Assembly (NCBI GenBank): GCA_903907995.1
Contig: CAIVQH010000019.1
Coordinates: forward strand, 124,001-188,000
Length of the DNA stretch: 64,000 nucleotides
Source: an uncultured Verrucomicrobiota bacterium
GTDB taxonomy: Bacteria; Verrucomicrobiota; Verrucomicrobiia; Limisphaerales; UBA9464
Reading direction: 5' to 3'
This document shows, piece by piece, positions 24,368 through 31,928 of this stretch. Position numbers and translations under genes: made by a program. The first letter of the stretch is position 1. Every line of letters starts with the position of its first letter. The notes below the pieces were generated by a model. The model saw only the letters and a program-made list of their open reading frames with translations. It was not told where the DNA came from and searched no databases.

Positions 24368-24502
24368 GTAGCGCAGAATTGCGTTCTGCCGTATCGCCGA
24401 TTTGCAACCGGCTGAGGGTCGGATTTCCGGACGCACGTTGGAGTGGCTGACGCCGGTGCAGGTTAGAAACCTGCGATACAGCAGATTACAAATCTGCGCT
24501 AC
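24368..24502. repeat. REP-like inverted pair with two hairpins per arm, 135 bp
   Basis: Both 45-bp arms start at GTAG and carry two small hairpins. Left arm: GCAGAATTGCGTTCTGC and GCCGATTTGCAACCGGC. Right arm: GCAGATTACAAATCTGC and GCAGGTTAGAAACCTGC. The arms are about 78% identical as reverse complements, and several differences keep the hairpin pairing. It lies between cdsA and the SET-domain gene. Confidence 0.8.
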
Positions 24503-24614
24503 CTGGCGGCGCGGCGCCGTTCTGAAATCCGCCGCCACCAGCCACGATGAAACGAGGCGGACATGCCCTGCCTGCGCGCTTGGCGGCCTGTGGCTTTCGT
24601 GTTACACCAACCCC

Positions 24615-25124
24615 ATGCCGGACCTCAGTCCGTCAGCCGAGCCGACGTCGCATGTCGCACGTTTCGCCGTTCTGGATTCTTCCATCCAGGGCCATGGAGC
24701 TTTCGCCATGCAATCCTTTGAAGCGGGCGAACGGATCGTCAACTACGGCGGCGAACGTATCTCCAAGGCGGAATCCCTGCGGCGTTGCGAGGCTGGCAAC
24801 CCTTATATTTTCGCCCTCGACGACCGCTGGGACCTCGATGGCAACCGCCCCGACAACCCCGCCCGCTTTTTCAACCACTCCTGCCAGCCCAATTGCGAGG
24901 CGCAGCTGGAGGATGGCGAAATTTGGATCGTCGCACTGCGCGACATCCGGCCAGGGGAGGAGCTGAGTTTCGATTACGGCTACAGCTTGGAGGAGTATCA
25001 GGGGCATCCCTGCCGCTGCGGGGCGCCGGGCTGCTGCGGCTACATCGTGGCGGAACGATTTCGCGAGGCCGTGGCACAACAGGAGGCCGGTTTCCCCTCG
25101 GATTGCATGCTGCGGCCGGCGTGA
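24615..25124 (+). CDS. SET domain protein (putative lysine methyltransferase)
   Basis: A 169-residue protein consisting of one SET domain: GHGAFAMQSFEAGERIVNYGGE at the N-terminus, the knot motif RFFNHSCQPNCEAQ, DIRPGEELSFDYGY with the catalytic Tyr, and a post-SET cysteine cluster CRCGAPGCC. Bacterial SET proteins of this size transfer methyl groups from SAM to lysines; the best-studied are chlamydial and act on histone-like or secreted targets. The substrate here is unknown. Start chosen at ATG 24615, where SET homology begins; upstream codons lie partly in a repeat. Confidence 0.88.
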   Translation: MPDLSPSAEPTSHVARFAVLDSSIQGHGAFAMQSFEAGERIVNYGGERISKAESLRRCEAGNPYIFALDDRWDLDGNRPDNPARFFNHSCQPNCEAQLEDGEIWIVALRDIRPGEELSFDYGYSLEEYQGHPCRCGAPGCCGYIVAERFREAVAQQEAGFPSDCMLRPA

Positions 25125-25155
25125 AGCGCTGCGCTGATTCCCGATTGGAACTGCC

Positions 25156-26124
25156 TCACCCTCCAGTGGGCTTGCCCTTTCGCCACTCCGTCTTGGGCGG
25201 TTCTTCCAGCCCGAGCACGCGGTAGCTAGTGCGAAAGTGCATCTTGGCGACCTTGGGCAGCGCTTCCGCCCCGTGCTTGGCCACAAATTCCTTGGCCGCC
25301 GTCTCCACCGCGGCTGAGGCCCCTTTCGGCAGCTTCACGCCGAACTGCTTCTCCAGCGCCTTCAGCCGGGTGACAAACTCGTGCCGGGCCAGGATCGAGG
25401 CCGCGGCGACCGCGATGTCCTCTTCGGCCTTGTGGCGCTGCACCAGCTCGATTTCGCGCCCGAGGCTCATCAGCGCCTTGGCGACCGTCGCCTTGTCCTG
25501 CGCGAACTGGTCGCTGATCGCGCGGATTGGCGGCGGGTTCATCCGGTCGCGCTGGAGCATCAGGTTCTCGATCACACGGGCGTGGCCCCACGCGAGCACG
25601 CGGTTCACCGAGCCGGTGGTCTTGTGCATCCGGTTATAGGCCTCGCAGCCGATGGGCACGACCGAGGTCACGCAGCCCGGCGTGCCGCGGATCAGCTCCG
25701 CAAACTTGGCGATCTGCGCGTCGCTGCCGATGCTTTTCGAGTCGCGGATGCCGCTGTCCTGCCAGGCCCGGATTACCGCCGCATTCACATAGACGCCCGC
25801 GACGCAGAGCGGGCCGAAAAAGTCGCCCTTGCCCGATTCGTCGACGCCGAGGCGGGGATGCAGCAGCTCGGGATTCAGCACGGCCTCGTAGCCCAGCTTG
25901 GCGATCCCGACGACTTCCGGCTCCAGCGTGAACCCCACGAACTCCTGGGTGCCCTTGCCCTGAACCACCAGCTTGCCGGACTCATAGAACGTCACGTTGT
26001 GATCCGGCTTCACGCCGCTGAAACGCGCGTAGGGGACTTCCCGTAGCGCGTAGCCGCGGTCGCGCACGATGGCTTCGAGCGTGACGGCCTGTTCCGGCGT
26101 TAGTTTGGCGGTATAACTGGTCAA
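25156..26124 (-). CDS. rnhC: Ribonuclease HIII
   Basis: About 322 residues, cutting RNA in RNA/DNA hybrids. An N-terminal TBP-like substrate-binding domain (residues 1-90, ending FVGFTLEPE) distinguishes HIII from HII. The catalytic motif is GVDESGKGDFFGPL, with further acidic residues in IRDSKSI and the RAISDQF strand. Start set at TTG 26124, giving MTSYTAKLTPEQ; a TTG at 26160 would make the N-terminus out of a heptamer repeat, and no ATG is available. It is divergent from mutY. Confidence 0.9.
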   Translation of the reverse strand: MTSYTAKLTPEQAVTLEAIVRDRGYALREVPYARFSGVKPDHNVTFYESGKLVVQGKGTQEFVGFTLEPEVVGIAKLGYEAVLNPELLHPRLGVDESGKGDFFGPLCVAGVYVNAAVIRAWQDSGIRDSKSIGSDAQIAKFAELIRGTPGCVTSVVPIGCEAYNRMHKTTGSVNRVLAWGHARVIENLMLQRDRMNPPPIRAISDQFAQDKATVAKALMSLGREIELVQRHKAEEDIAVAAASILARHEFVTRLKALEKQFGVKLPKGASAAVETAAKEFVAKHGAEALPKVAKMHFRTSYRVLGLEEPPKTEWRKGKPTGG

Positions 26125-26143
26125 GAAGGGGAGAATCGGGGCG

Positions 26144-26171
26144 CAAAGCTCAAAGTTCAAAGTTCAAAATC
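26144..26171. repeat. Heptamer array (CAAAGTT)
   Basis: Four 7-bp units, CAAAGCT, CAAAGTT, CAAAGTT and CAAAATC, at the 5' edge of rnhC in the gap towards mutY. Confidence 0.65.
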
Positions 26172-26296
26172 CGTCAATGGGGTCGGAGTTTGAATTTGGA
26201 AAACAGGAAAGCAGGAATGAGCCGTTTTCCTTCCCGCTTTGTGTCTTTGCGCCTTTGTTGTTCACCCCCTGGCTTCACAGCGTTTACGTTGGTCGC

Positions 26297-27427
26297 GTGA
26301 CCCGCGTCAAAGCCGTGCCAACTGTTCCGGATCCCGTTCCCGAGGAGCTGGTGCCGTTGCTGCTCGCGTGGTTTGCCACGAACGCGCGCGACCTGCCGTG
26401 GCGGCGGACGCGTGATCCCTACGCGATCTGGATCTCGGAGATCATGCTCCAGCAGACGCAGGTGAAGACCGTCATCCCATACTGGGAGCGCTGGCTGCGG
26501 GCGCTGCCCGACGTGCGCGCTCTCGCGGAGGCTCCGGAGGACCGCGTGCTCAAGCTCTGGGAAGGACTGGGCTACTACACGCGAGCCCGCAATCTCCAGC
26601 GTGCTGCCCGCGTCGTGCTCGCGGAACACGGTGGGAAATTCCCGAACGACCATACCGCGCTCCTGGCGTTGCCCGGCATCGGCCGCTATACCGCCGGCGC
26701 CATCGCCAGCATCGCCTTCAACCAACCGGCCCCGATTCTCGACGGCAACCTCATCCGCGTGCTCACACGCGTCTTTGCCCTGCCGGGCGACCCGAAGGAG
26801 AAGCCGCTCAATACCCGTCTCTGGCAATTGGCTGAAGAATTGGTGGCAGCTGCATCCGCCACGAAACTCGTAAATCGTAAATCGCAAATCGTAAATTACT
26901 CCGGTCCTTGCTCCACGCTGAACCAGTCGCTCATGGAACTCGGGGCGACTGTCTGCACGCCACGCGCGCCGACCTGTCTTGTCTGTCCGCTGGCGGTCCA
27001 TTGCGTCGCCTGCCGCACCGGCCGCGCCGCGGAGTTCCCACAGTTGGCCGCGCGCGCCGCCGCGACAGAGCGCCGTTTCGTGGTCGCCGTGTTGGAGCGA
27101 GGCGGCAAGGTGCTCGTCCGCCAGCGCCCGGCGAAGGTCGTCAACGGCGGTCTCTGGGAGTTTCCCAATGAGGAACTGACCGGTCTCGGAGCCGACGCGC
27201 GTGCTGCCGCTGCGAGATGGCTTGGCCTACCCGCCGCCACGCTGAAGCCGCTCAAGCCGGTGAAGCACACCATCACCCGTTACCGGATCACGCTGGATAC
27301 TTTTCGCGCGGCCGCAGGGAAGAAGCCCTTGCCGGTGGAATCCGGCGCGATCTGGAGCGACCTTGCCGACTTGGAACACCTGGCATTCACCAGCGCTCAT
27401 CGGCGGATTTCGAAACAGCTCGGATAA
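26297..27427 (+). CDS. mutY: A/G-specific adenine glycosylase
   Basis: A 376-residue base-excision repair enzyme removing adenine opposite 8-oxoguanine. From GTG 26297: catalytic Glu48 in ISEIMLQQTQV, helix-hairpin-helix LPGIGRYTAGAI, catalytic Asp149 in ILDGNLIRVL, 4Fe-4S cluster CX6CX2CX5C (C220, C227, C230, C236), and a C-terminal NUDIX-like domain that recognises 8-oxoG (VRQRPAKVVNGGLWEFPNEEL). Residues about 186-206 (SATKLVNRKSQIVNYSGP) form an insertion just before the conserved NQSLMELGATVC and are encoded by a heptamer array (26869-26896). Confidence 0.95.
   Translation: MTRVKAVPTVPDPVPEELVPLLLAWFATNARDLPWRRTRDPYAIWISEIMLQQTQVKTVIPYWERWLRALPDVRALAEAPEDRVLKLWEGLGYYTRARNLQRAARVVLAEHGGKFPNDHTALLALPGIGRYTAGAIASIAFNQPAPILDGNLIRVLTRVFALPGDPKEKPLNTRLWQLAEELVAAASATKLVNRKSQIVNYSGPCSTLNQSLMELGATVCTPRAPTCLVCPLAVHCVACRTGRAAEFPQLAARAAATERRFVVAVLERGGKVLVRQRPAKVVNGGLWEFPNEELTGLGADARAAAARWLGLPAATLKPLKPVKHTITRYRITLDTFRAAAGKKPLPVESGAIWSDLADLEHLAFTSAHRRISKQLG
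26869..26896 (+). repeat. Heptamer array inside mutY
   Basis: Four 7-bp units CGTAAAT, CGTAAAT, CGCAAAT, CGTAAAT inside the mutY reading frame, without a stop in that frame. The flanking GAAACTCGTAA also occurs before the intergenic array at 39682, suggesting a common source. Confidence 0.8.
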
Positions 27428-27467
27428 GGCTTCAACCTGTCTGACTGTTACTGAAGCACCTGGCATC

Positions 27468-27749
27468 ATGCCGAAGATTCAACAGCAATCCGGAGGATTG
27501 GCGCGGGCTTGCTTCCGCTCGTTGACGGCGGCCTGCCTGGCGTTGTCGGTGGCGATTCTCTGGGGCGAGACCCGTCGGCAGAGCGTTCAGGACGTTATGC
27601 ACGGTTTGCCTGTCATTGCGGGACTTGGTTGCAGCGGCGTGCTGCTCATCGCTTCGCTTGTCCTACGCCGGCGGCTTGGCCGTGTGACGCTTGTCGGTCT
27701 TGCAGTCAGCATTTGGACGGCATTTGTCTGCCTGTTGCCGACAATTTGA
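27468..27749 (+). CDS. Small membrane protein
   Basis: A 93-residue protein starting MPKIQQQSGGLARACF, with three predicted hydrophobic stretches (about 18-33, 45-60, 70-88) separated by short Arg-rich loops (ETRRQ, RRRLGR). No family was recognised. It begins 40 bp after mutY and is followed by a CCGGGG-TTT-CCCCGG hairpin. Codon use and GC content look lower than in neighbouring housekeeping genes. Function unknown. Confidence 0.5.
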   Translation: MPKIQQQSGGLARACFRSLTAACLALSVAILWGETRRQSVQDVMHGLPVIAGLGCSGVLLIASLVLRRRLGRVTLVGLAVSIWTAFVCLLPTI

Positions 27750-27775
27750 CCGGGGTTTCCCCGGAACGCGTCTTT
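27750..27775 (+). terminator. Possible terminator after small membrane protein
   Basis: Hairpin CCGGGG-TTT-CCCCGG (27750-27764) overlapping the stop codon, followed only after several bases by CTTTTG; a weak candidate. Confidence 0.35.
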
Positions 27776-27886
27776 TGTCTGTTTCTCCGCATCCACAGGC
27801 GATGCCGCAAGCGCAGAACTTCGGTTGCATATTGGCATTCTTGAGGTCCGAATCGCTGGAGATCGGGATTAACACGAGCATGCAGA

Positions 27887-28174
27887 TTGTTCACGGCGGA
27901 GGATGGGGCGAGCGGAAGACCATGGGCCGCCCGAAGGCGCGTTCCTTCGCGCTTCCTTTCAGTCGTGTGGATTTTGGCGAGCTTTATCGGGTCTTTTCCT
28001 TTTTGAGATGGCTGGCCCAAGTCGTTCGGATATTTGGAATGGGTGGGCGCGTTGCTGCTTGCCCTGCATCCGATTTTTATTTTGCTCGCCATTGTCTTCC
28101 TGGGGACCGAGCGGCCGCGTCTCATCATCACGGAGAAGGAAGGCCCGGATTGCGATCCGGGGAAGCTGTATTGA
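27887..28174 (+). pseudogene. Possible broken small membrane protein gene
   Basis: One frame encodes a hydrophobic segment ending in FLSVVWILASFIGSFPF, then a TGA at 28004-28006, then DGWPKSFGYLEWVGALLLALHP and IFILLAIVFLGTERPRLIITEKE, a second membrane span, to the stop at 28172. Read with Trp in place of the TGA this would be a two-span protein of about 95 residues. The downstream part could instead be expressed alone from TTG 28034 or GTG 28043. No homologue was recognised. The remainder of 27776-28209 shows nothing else. Confidence 0.25.
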
Positions 28175-28209
28175 TCAGAACGGCCTGAATTACCGATTGC
28201 CGGGGACTT

Positions 28210-28725
28210 ATGCTCAAAGAGAAGCGTCAGCCATGGCTGAGTCTGCTCCTGTTCCTCGCATTGCTGCTCCTGTTGCCGCCGTTGTTGCAGCAGATCTCCT
28301 TGGACAGGAACCATTCGCGCTATCCCAGGCTGGTGGCCAGTTATCTTGGGCGTACCAATGTTCTAGGGCAGCAGATTGTCCGGATCGGGGTGACCAATGT
28401 GGGAAGTGTCACTGTAGTCCGTTTATCCTACTACAACCTATATTGGAGGAATACAAAGACCGCGATAAGCGGTGGAATTCGTATCGGGGCACACCGTCTT
28501 TTGCCTGGTCAGGGTGATGTGATCGAAGTGGTGGCGCCGCCGGCCGTCGAAGCGCCTCCTTGGCAGATCACCTTTTGCTATGCGCGTGCTGGGTTGGGGA
28601 CCCGGCTCTATGAATGGCAGCGCGACTCTGTTCCGCCCGGGTCGTGGATTAGGCACTTAATTCCTGAGTATTTTGCCAAGCCGCCCGTCCCTTTCGAGGC
28701 GACGACCGGCTGGATTGAGGAATGA
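28210..28725 (+). CDS. Membrane-anchored hypothetical protein
   Basis: A 171-residue protein with one N-terminal hydrophobic segment (about residues 10-27, LSLLLFLALLLLLPPLL) acting as an anchor or uncleaved signal, then a beta-rich domain (RLVASYLGRTNV, RIGVTNVGSVTVVRLSYYNLYW). The gene is visibly less GC-rich than its neighbours and groups with the small membrane-protein genes to its left. No family recognised. Function unknown. Confidence 0.6.
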   Translation: MLKEKRQPWLSLLLFLALLLLLPPLLQQISLDRNHSRYPRLVASYLGRTNVLGQQIVRIGVTNVGSVTVVRLSYYNLYWRNTKTAISGGIRIGAHRLLPGQGDVIEVVAPPAVEAPPWQITFCYARAGLGTRLYEWQRDSVPPGSWIRHLIPEYFAKPPVPFEATTGWIEE

Positions 28726-28777
28726 GGCGAGCAGCAAACCGGTTGCACTTTTGGCCGGGCTAAGACAGGAAGTCTGC

Positions 28778-29206
28778 ATGCACTCCCAACCCCTGATCTG
28801 TGTTCACGACGTCGAAGCCTGCAGCCGTTGGTATCAACAGTTGCTGGGGCTGAAAAGCGCGCATGGCGGGGGCGATTATGAGCGGCTGGAACTGGCCGGT
28901 CGGCTGATCCTGCAACTGCACCGGTGGGAGGTTTCGCATGACCACGGGCCAATTGGCGATCCTGCCCGCAAGCCTTACGGCAATGGCGTGCTCCTCTGGT
29001 TTGAGGTTGAGGACTTCGACGCGGCGGTGGCACGAAGCGTCGAACTGAAGGCCGAGGTCGTCATGCCGCGCCACTGCAACCCGCCGGATCGCAACGGCGG
29101 CCCGAACCACTGGGAAATCTGGCTACGTGATCCGGAGGGTTACAAGGTCGTGCTCGCCAGCCCGGATGGCACGGCGGATGGGAATTGGAAGCCGGGGATG
29201 GAGTAG
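28778..29206 (+). CDS. VOC (glyoxalase/bleomycin-resistance) family protein
   Basis: A 142-residue protein with the beta-alpha-beta-beta-beta vicinal-oxygen-chelate fold: ICVHDVEACSRWYQQLLGL, LILQLHRWEV, WFEVEDFDAAVARSVEL and the C-terminal WEIWLRDPEGYKVVLASP. The start at ATG 28778 is supported by AGGAAG. Metal ligands are plausibly the His in QLHRW and the Glu in WEIW. Members include glyoxalase I, dioxygenases and resistance proteins; the substrate is not predictable here. Confidence 0.85.
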   Translation: MHSQPLICVHDVEACSRWYQQLLGLKSAHGGGDYERLELAGRLILQLHRWEVSHDHGPIGDPARKPYGNGVLLWFEVEDFDAAVARSVELKAEVVMPRHCNPPDRNGGPNHWEIWLRDPEGYKVVLASPDGTADGNWKPGME

Positions 29207-29211
29207 GGGGG

Positions 29212-29251
29212 CAGTGGGCCAGTGAGCCAGCAGGTCAGTGAGTCAGTGATT
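29212..29251. repeat. Octamer-type tandem array (CAGTGAGC)
   Basis: Five 8-bp units: CAGTGGGC, CAGTGAGC, CAGCAGGT, CAGTGAGT, CAGTGATT. It overlaps the last codons and the stop of the leftward MFS gene. On the other strand it reads as repeated YCACTG, like the array at 22207. Confidence 0.7.
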
Positions 29252-30527
29252 GGTCAGCCGAAGCGGCTGGGCCAATCACGGGTTTTTTGACGAAAGTTGC
29301 CCAGATGGCGACGGCGGCCACGATGAGTGCGAGGGTGCGGAAGGCCATGGCGTAGGAGCCGGTGGCCTTGACCACTTCCGCAAGGAGCAGGGGGCCGACG
29401 GCGGAGGCGACCACGGTCAGCGTCTGGGCCGCGCCCTGGATCAGGCCGAGATGGGCGCGCCCATAGAGCCGGACCCAGACGGCGAAAAAGAGGACGGTCA
29501 CAAATCCGCCGGCGAGCCCCATCACGACGGCTTGCGCCAGAAGACCGGCCATCGAGCTCAGGTGGGGCAGGGCGATGAGGCCGCCCGCCAAGAGCGCAAG
29601 TGCGAGCGCCATGAGTCGGTTGAGCGGCCAGCGGTCCGACAGCCAGCCGCCGAGGAAGTTTCCCAGCAGGGCGGTCAGGGCAGTGACGGCCAGCGTGGTA
29701 TGGTAGGCGGAGGCGGCGAAGCCACGTTCGGCGAGGATGGATTCGTTGAACAGCCCGACACCCGAAGCCACCAGGCCGTACAACGCCGAGCCGAGGCCAA
29801 ACGCCCAAAATGCCGGAGTGCGCAAAGTTTCACCCAGCGTGAACGAGACGTTTGCCGCTTCTGTCGCCGTGGACGACGCGGGCCCATCCACCTCCAGGCC
29901 GCAGGATTCGGGGCTGCGCCGGACGAAGATCCAGGCCAGCGGCGCCAGACCCAGCAGAAGCGCCCAACCGATGCCATTCCAGGCCACTCGCCAACCCTGC
30001 TGTTCCACGACGTAGCCCAACCACGGAAAGGCCGCCATGAAACCCATGCTGAGCACGACAGTGTAGAGTGCCATGGCCAGCGGCAGGCGGCGACTGAACC
30101 ACTGCGGTACCACGCTCAGGCTGGCGACCGACAGGGCGCTTTGTCCCAGGGCGCGGGTCAGGGTGATCGCCACAATAAGCCAGGCGACCGTGCTGACGCG
30201 GGCCATGCCCAGCACCACGCCACCCAATCCCAGCGCAAGGGCGGTGAGCACCGCGCGCGAGCCAAAACGGTCAATCAGGCGGCCAAAACCCAGGCAGGCC
30301 AAGGCGCCCAGCAGCGTGGCGACGAGATTGATCTGGGCGAAGGCGACGCGGTCGAGCTTCAGGTCGCCCAGAAGGGATTCGGTGATGAGGCCGAGTCCCT
30401 GCGTCCGGCCCGGCAAGGTGCCGACCATGGCCAGCGCGGCCACGACGAGATTCACCCAGCCGTAATAGAACGGCAGCCGCGCGGCGAACGCGGGTGGCTT
30501 CGGGATGGGTGAGGCGAAAGCGGTCAT
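29235..30527 (-). CDS. MFS transporter
   Basis: A 430-residue protein with 12 hydrophobic segments in two halves. The A motif between TM2 and TM3 reads GRLIDRFGSRAV and the second-half equivalent GGWLSDRWPLNRL. Start set at ATG 30527 (MTAFASPIPKPP); TTG 30539 is an alternative. The N-terminus FYYGWVNLVVAALAM resembles oxalate/formate-antiporter-like or monocarboxylate-like MFS proteins. The final residues (SLTH) are encoded by the octamer array. Substrate unknown. Confidence 0.88.
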   Translation of the reverse strand: MTAFASPIPKPPAFAARLPFYYGWVNLVVAALAMVGTLPGRTQGLGLITESLLGDLKLDRVAFAQINLVATLLGALACLGFGRLIDRFGSRAVLTALALGLGGVVLGMARVSTVAWLIVAITLTRALGQSALSVASLSVVPQWFSRRLPLAMALYTVVLSMGFMAAFPWLGYVVEQQGWRVAWNGIGWALLLGLAPLAWIFVRRSPESCGLEVDGPASSTATEAANVSFTLGETLRTPAFWAFGLGSALYGLVASGVGLFNESILAERGFAASAYHTTLAVTALTALLGNFLGGWLSDRWPLNRLMALALALLAGGLIALPHLSSMAGLLAQAVVMGLAGGFVTVLFFAVWVRLYGRAHLGLIQGAAQTLTVVASAVGPLLLAEVVKATGSYAMAFRTLALIVAAVAIWATFVKKPVIGPAASADQSLTH

Positions 30528-30599
30528 GCCGGCTGACAATAACGCGAGGAGGTTCGGAGGCGAACGGTTTCAGCCTGCGGGCGGGAGGGCCGTTCGTCG

Positions 30600-31151
30600 T
30601 CAAGATGCGGCTGGTACCCCGCCTTTGAGGAACCGGGCATGCATCTGGGCGGTAAGGGATTCTACCCGCTCGGTGAGTTCCTTGGTGGCGGTGGTCAGCT
30701 GCGTGTTTTGCTGCATCAGTTCAACCAGCAGCGCGGTCTGTCGAGCCGCGTCTGTCTGCCGTTGTTCGTTGGCCTTGGCGAGGTCTTCGCGATGCAGGGC
30801 GTCGGCCTCGGCGTGCGCCTTGTCGCGGTCGGCCTGCCGGGTCTGCGCCAGCAGGATGAGCGGCGCGGCATAGGCGGCCTGGAGGCTGAAGGCCAGATTG
30901 AGCAGGATGAAGGGGTACAGGTCGAATTTCGTGACCCCTGTCACGTTCAGTCCGATCCAGATCGCCACGATGGCCGATTGGCCGACCAGAAACACGGGCG
31001 TGCCGAAGAAACGTGCGAAGGCCTCGGCCTTCAGCGCGAACCAGTCCTGCCCGAAGGCCGATGCCAGATGCTGGTGGGGTTGGTGAAAGCGAAAGTGATG
31101 GCCCGCGGTCGTTTTTTCGGCCGGGCCGTGGTTGGGGGGAGGCGTGTTCAT
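30600..31151 (-). CDS. DUF1003 membrane protein
   Basis: A 183-residue protein starting MNTPPPNHGPAEKTT. Residues 38-100 hold the DUF1003 core: RFFGTPVFLVGQSAIVAIWIGLN (first span) and DLYPFILLNLAFSLQAAYAAPLIL (second span). Then comes a long charged coiled coil (102-175: QADRDKAHAEADALH, LTERVESL). Such cyclic-bis-like two-span proteins are common and unassigned. It is divergent from the GDSL hydrolase, 78 bp away. Confidence 0.82.
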   Translation of the reverse strand: MNTPPPNHGPAEKTTAGHHFRFHQPHQHLASAFGQDWFALKAEAFARFFGTPVFLVGQSAIVAIWIGLNVTGVTKFDLYPFILLNLAFSLQAAYAAPLILLAQTRQADRDKAHAEADALHREDLAKANEQRQTDAARQTALLVELMQQNTQLTTATKELTERVESLTAQMHARFLKGGVPAAS

Positions 31152-31229
31152 GGTGGTAGATTGAGATTGGAATCCCGGTCGGAACGCCGTGCGGCTTGCG
31201 CTGCCGCCCAGCTGCCGCACAATGCGCCC

Positions 31230-31910
31230 ATGTCGTTCCGTTGGCCCGTCCTTTTCCTTACCATGCTCGTCTGGATGTCCGATGCCCATGCCGATCAGCC
31301 GCACGAACCGACGGTGTTCGAGCCGGAAATCCGCAAGTTCGAGGTGGTGGACCGGCGCACGCCGCCGCCGACCAATGCGATCCTGTTCACGGGCAGCTCC
31401 AGCATCCGCCTTTGGACCAACCTCACCGCCGATTTTCCGAATCGGGTGGTGCTGAACCGGGGCTTTGGTGGTTCGCACATGAGCGACCTGCTGCACTACT
31501 TCGACCGGGTCGTGGTGCCCTACCAGCCCCAGCGCATCGTGGTGTACGAGGGCGACAACGATCTCGCGGCCGGCAAGACCCCGGAAGCGGTGCTGAAGGA
31601 CTACGAGGAATTCGTGCGTCTCGTAGAAACACAGCTGCCTGGCACACCGATCGTCTTTCTCGCGGTGAAACCCAGCCGGGCGCGCCTGGCCCTGATGACC
31701 GCGCAGCGCCAGTTCAATGCCAGCCTGAAGGCCTATGTGGCGGGGCATCCCCGGCTTTCGTTCGTGGACACCTTCACCCCGATTCTTGATGCGGCGGGAC
31801 AGCCGCGCGCCGACCTGCTGCGCGAGGATGGCCTCCATCTGAATGCGAGCGGCTATGCGGTCTGGCGCGGGGTTGTGGAAAAGTTTTTCGTGGTGCATCC
31901 GATGAAGTAG
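31230..31910 (+). CDS. Secreted GDSL/SGNH-family hydrolase
   Basis: A 226-residue protein with a signal peptide (residues 1-20). SGNH blocks: nucleophile Ser56 in LFTGSSSIRLW, Gly in NRGFGGSH, Asn110 in YEGDNDLAAG, and Asp200/His203 in EDGLHLNASGY. These hydrolases deacylate lipids or carbohydrate esters in the periplasm or outside the cell. The TlpA-like gene begins 18 bp later, then recO, suggesting a transcript of three. Confidence 0.88.
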   Translation: MSFRWPVLFLTMLVWMSDAHADQPHEPTVFEPEIRKFEVVDRRTPPPTNAILFTGSSSIRLWTNLTADFPNRVVLNRGFGGSHMSDLLHYFDRVVVPYQPQRIVVYEGDNDLAAGKTPEAVLKDYEEFVRLVETQLPGTPIVFLAVKPSRARLALMTAQRQFNASLKAYVAGHPRLSFVDTFTPILDAAGQPRADLLREDGLHLNASGYAVWRGVVEKFFVVHPMK

Positions 31911-31928
31911 GTTCAGGCCGTGGTGGAA

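Noticed and set aside
26174-27001. Leftward frame containing the peptide YDLRFTIYEFR
   Set aside because: This peptide is the reverse translation of the heptamer repeat in mutY and not evidence of a gene.
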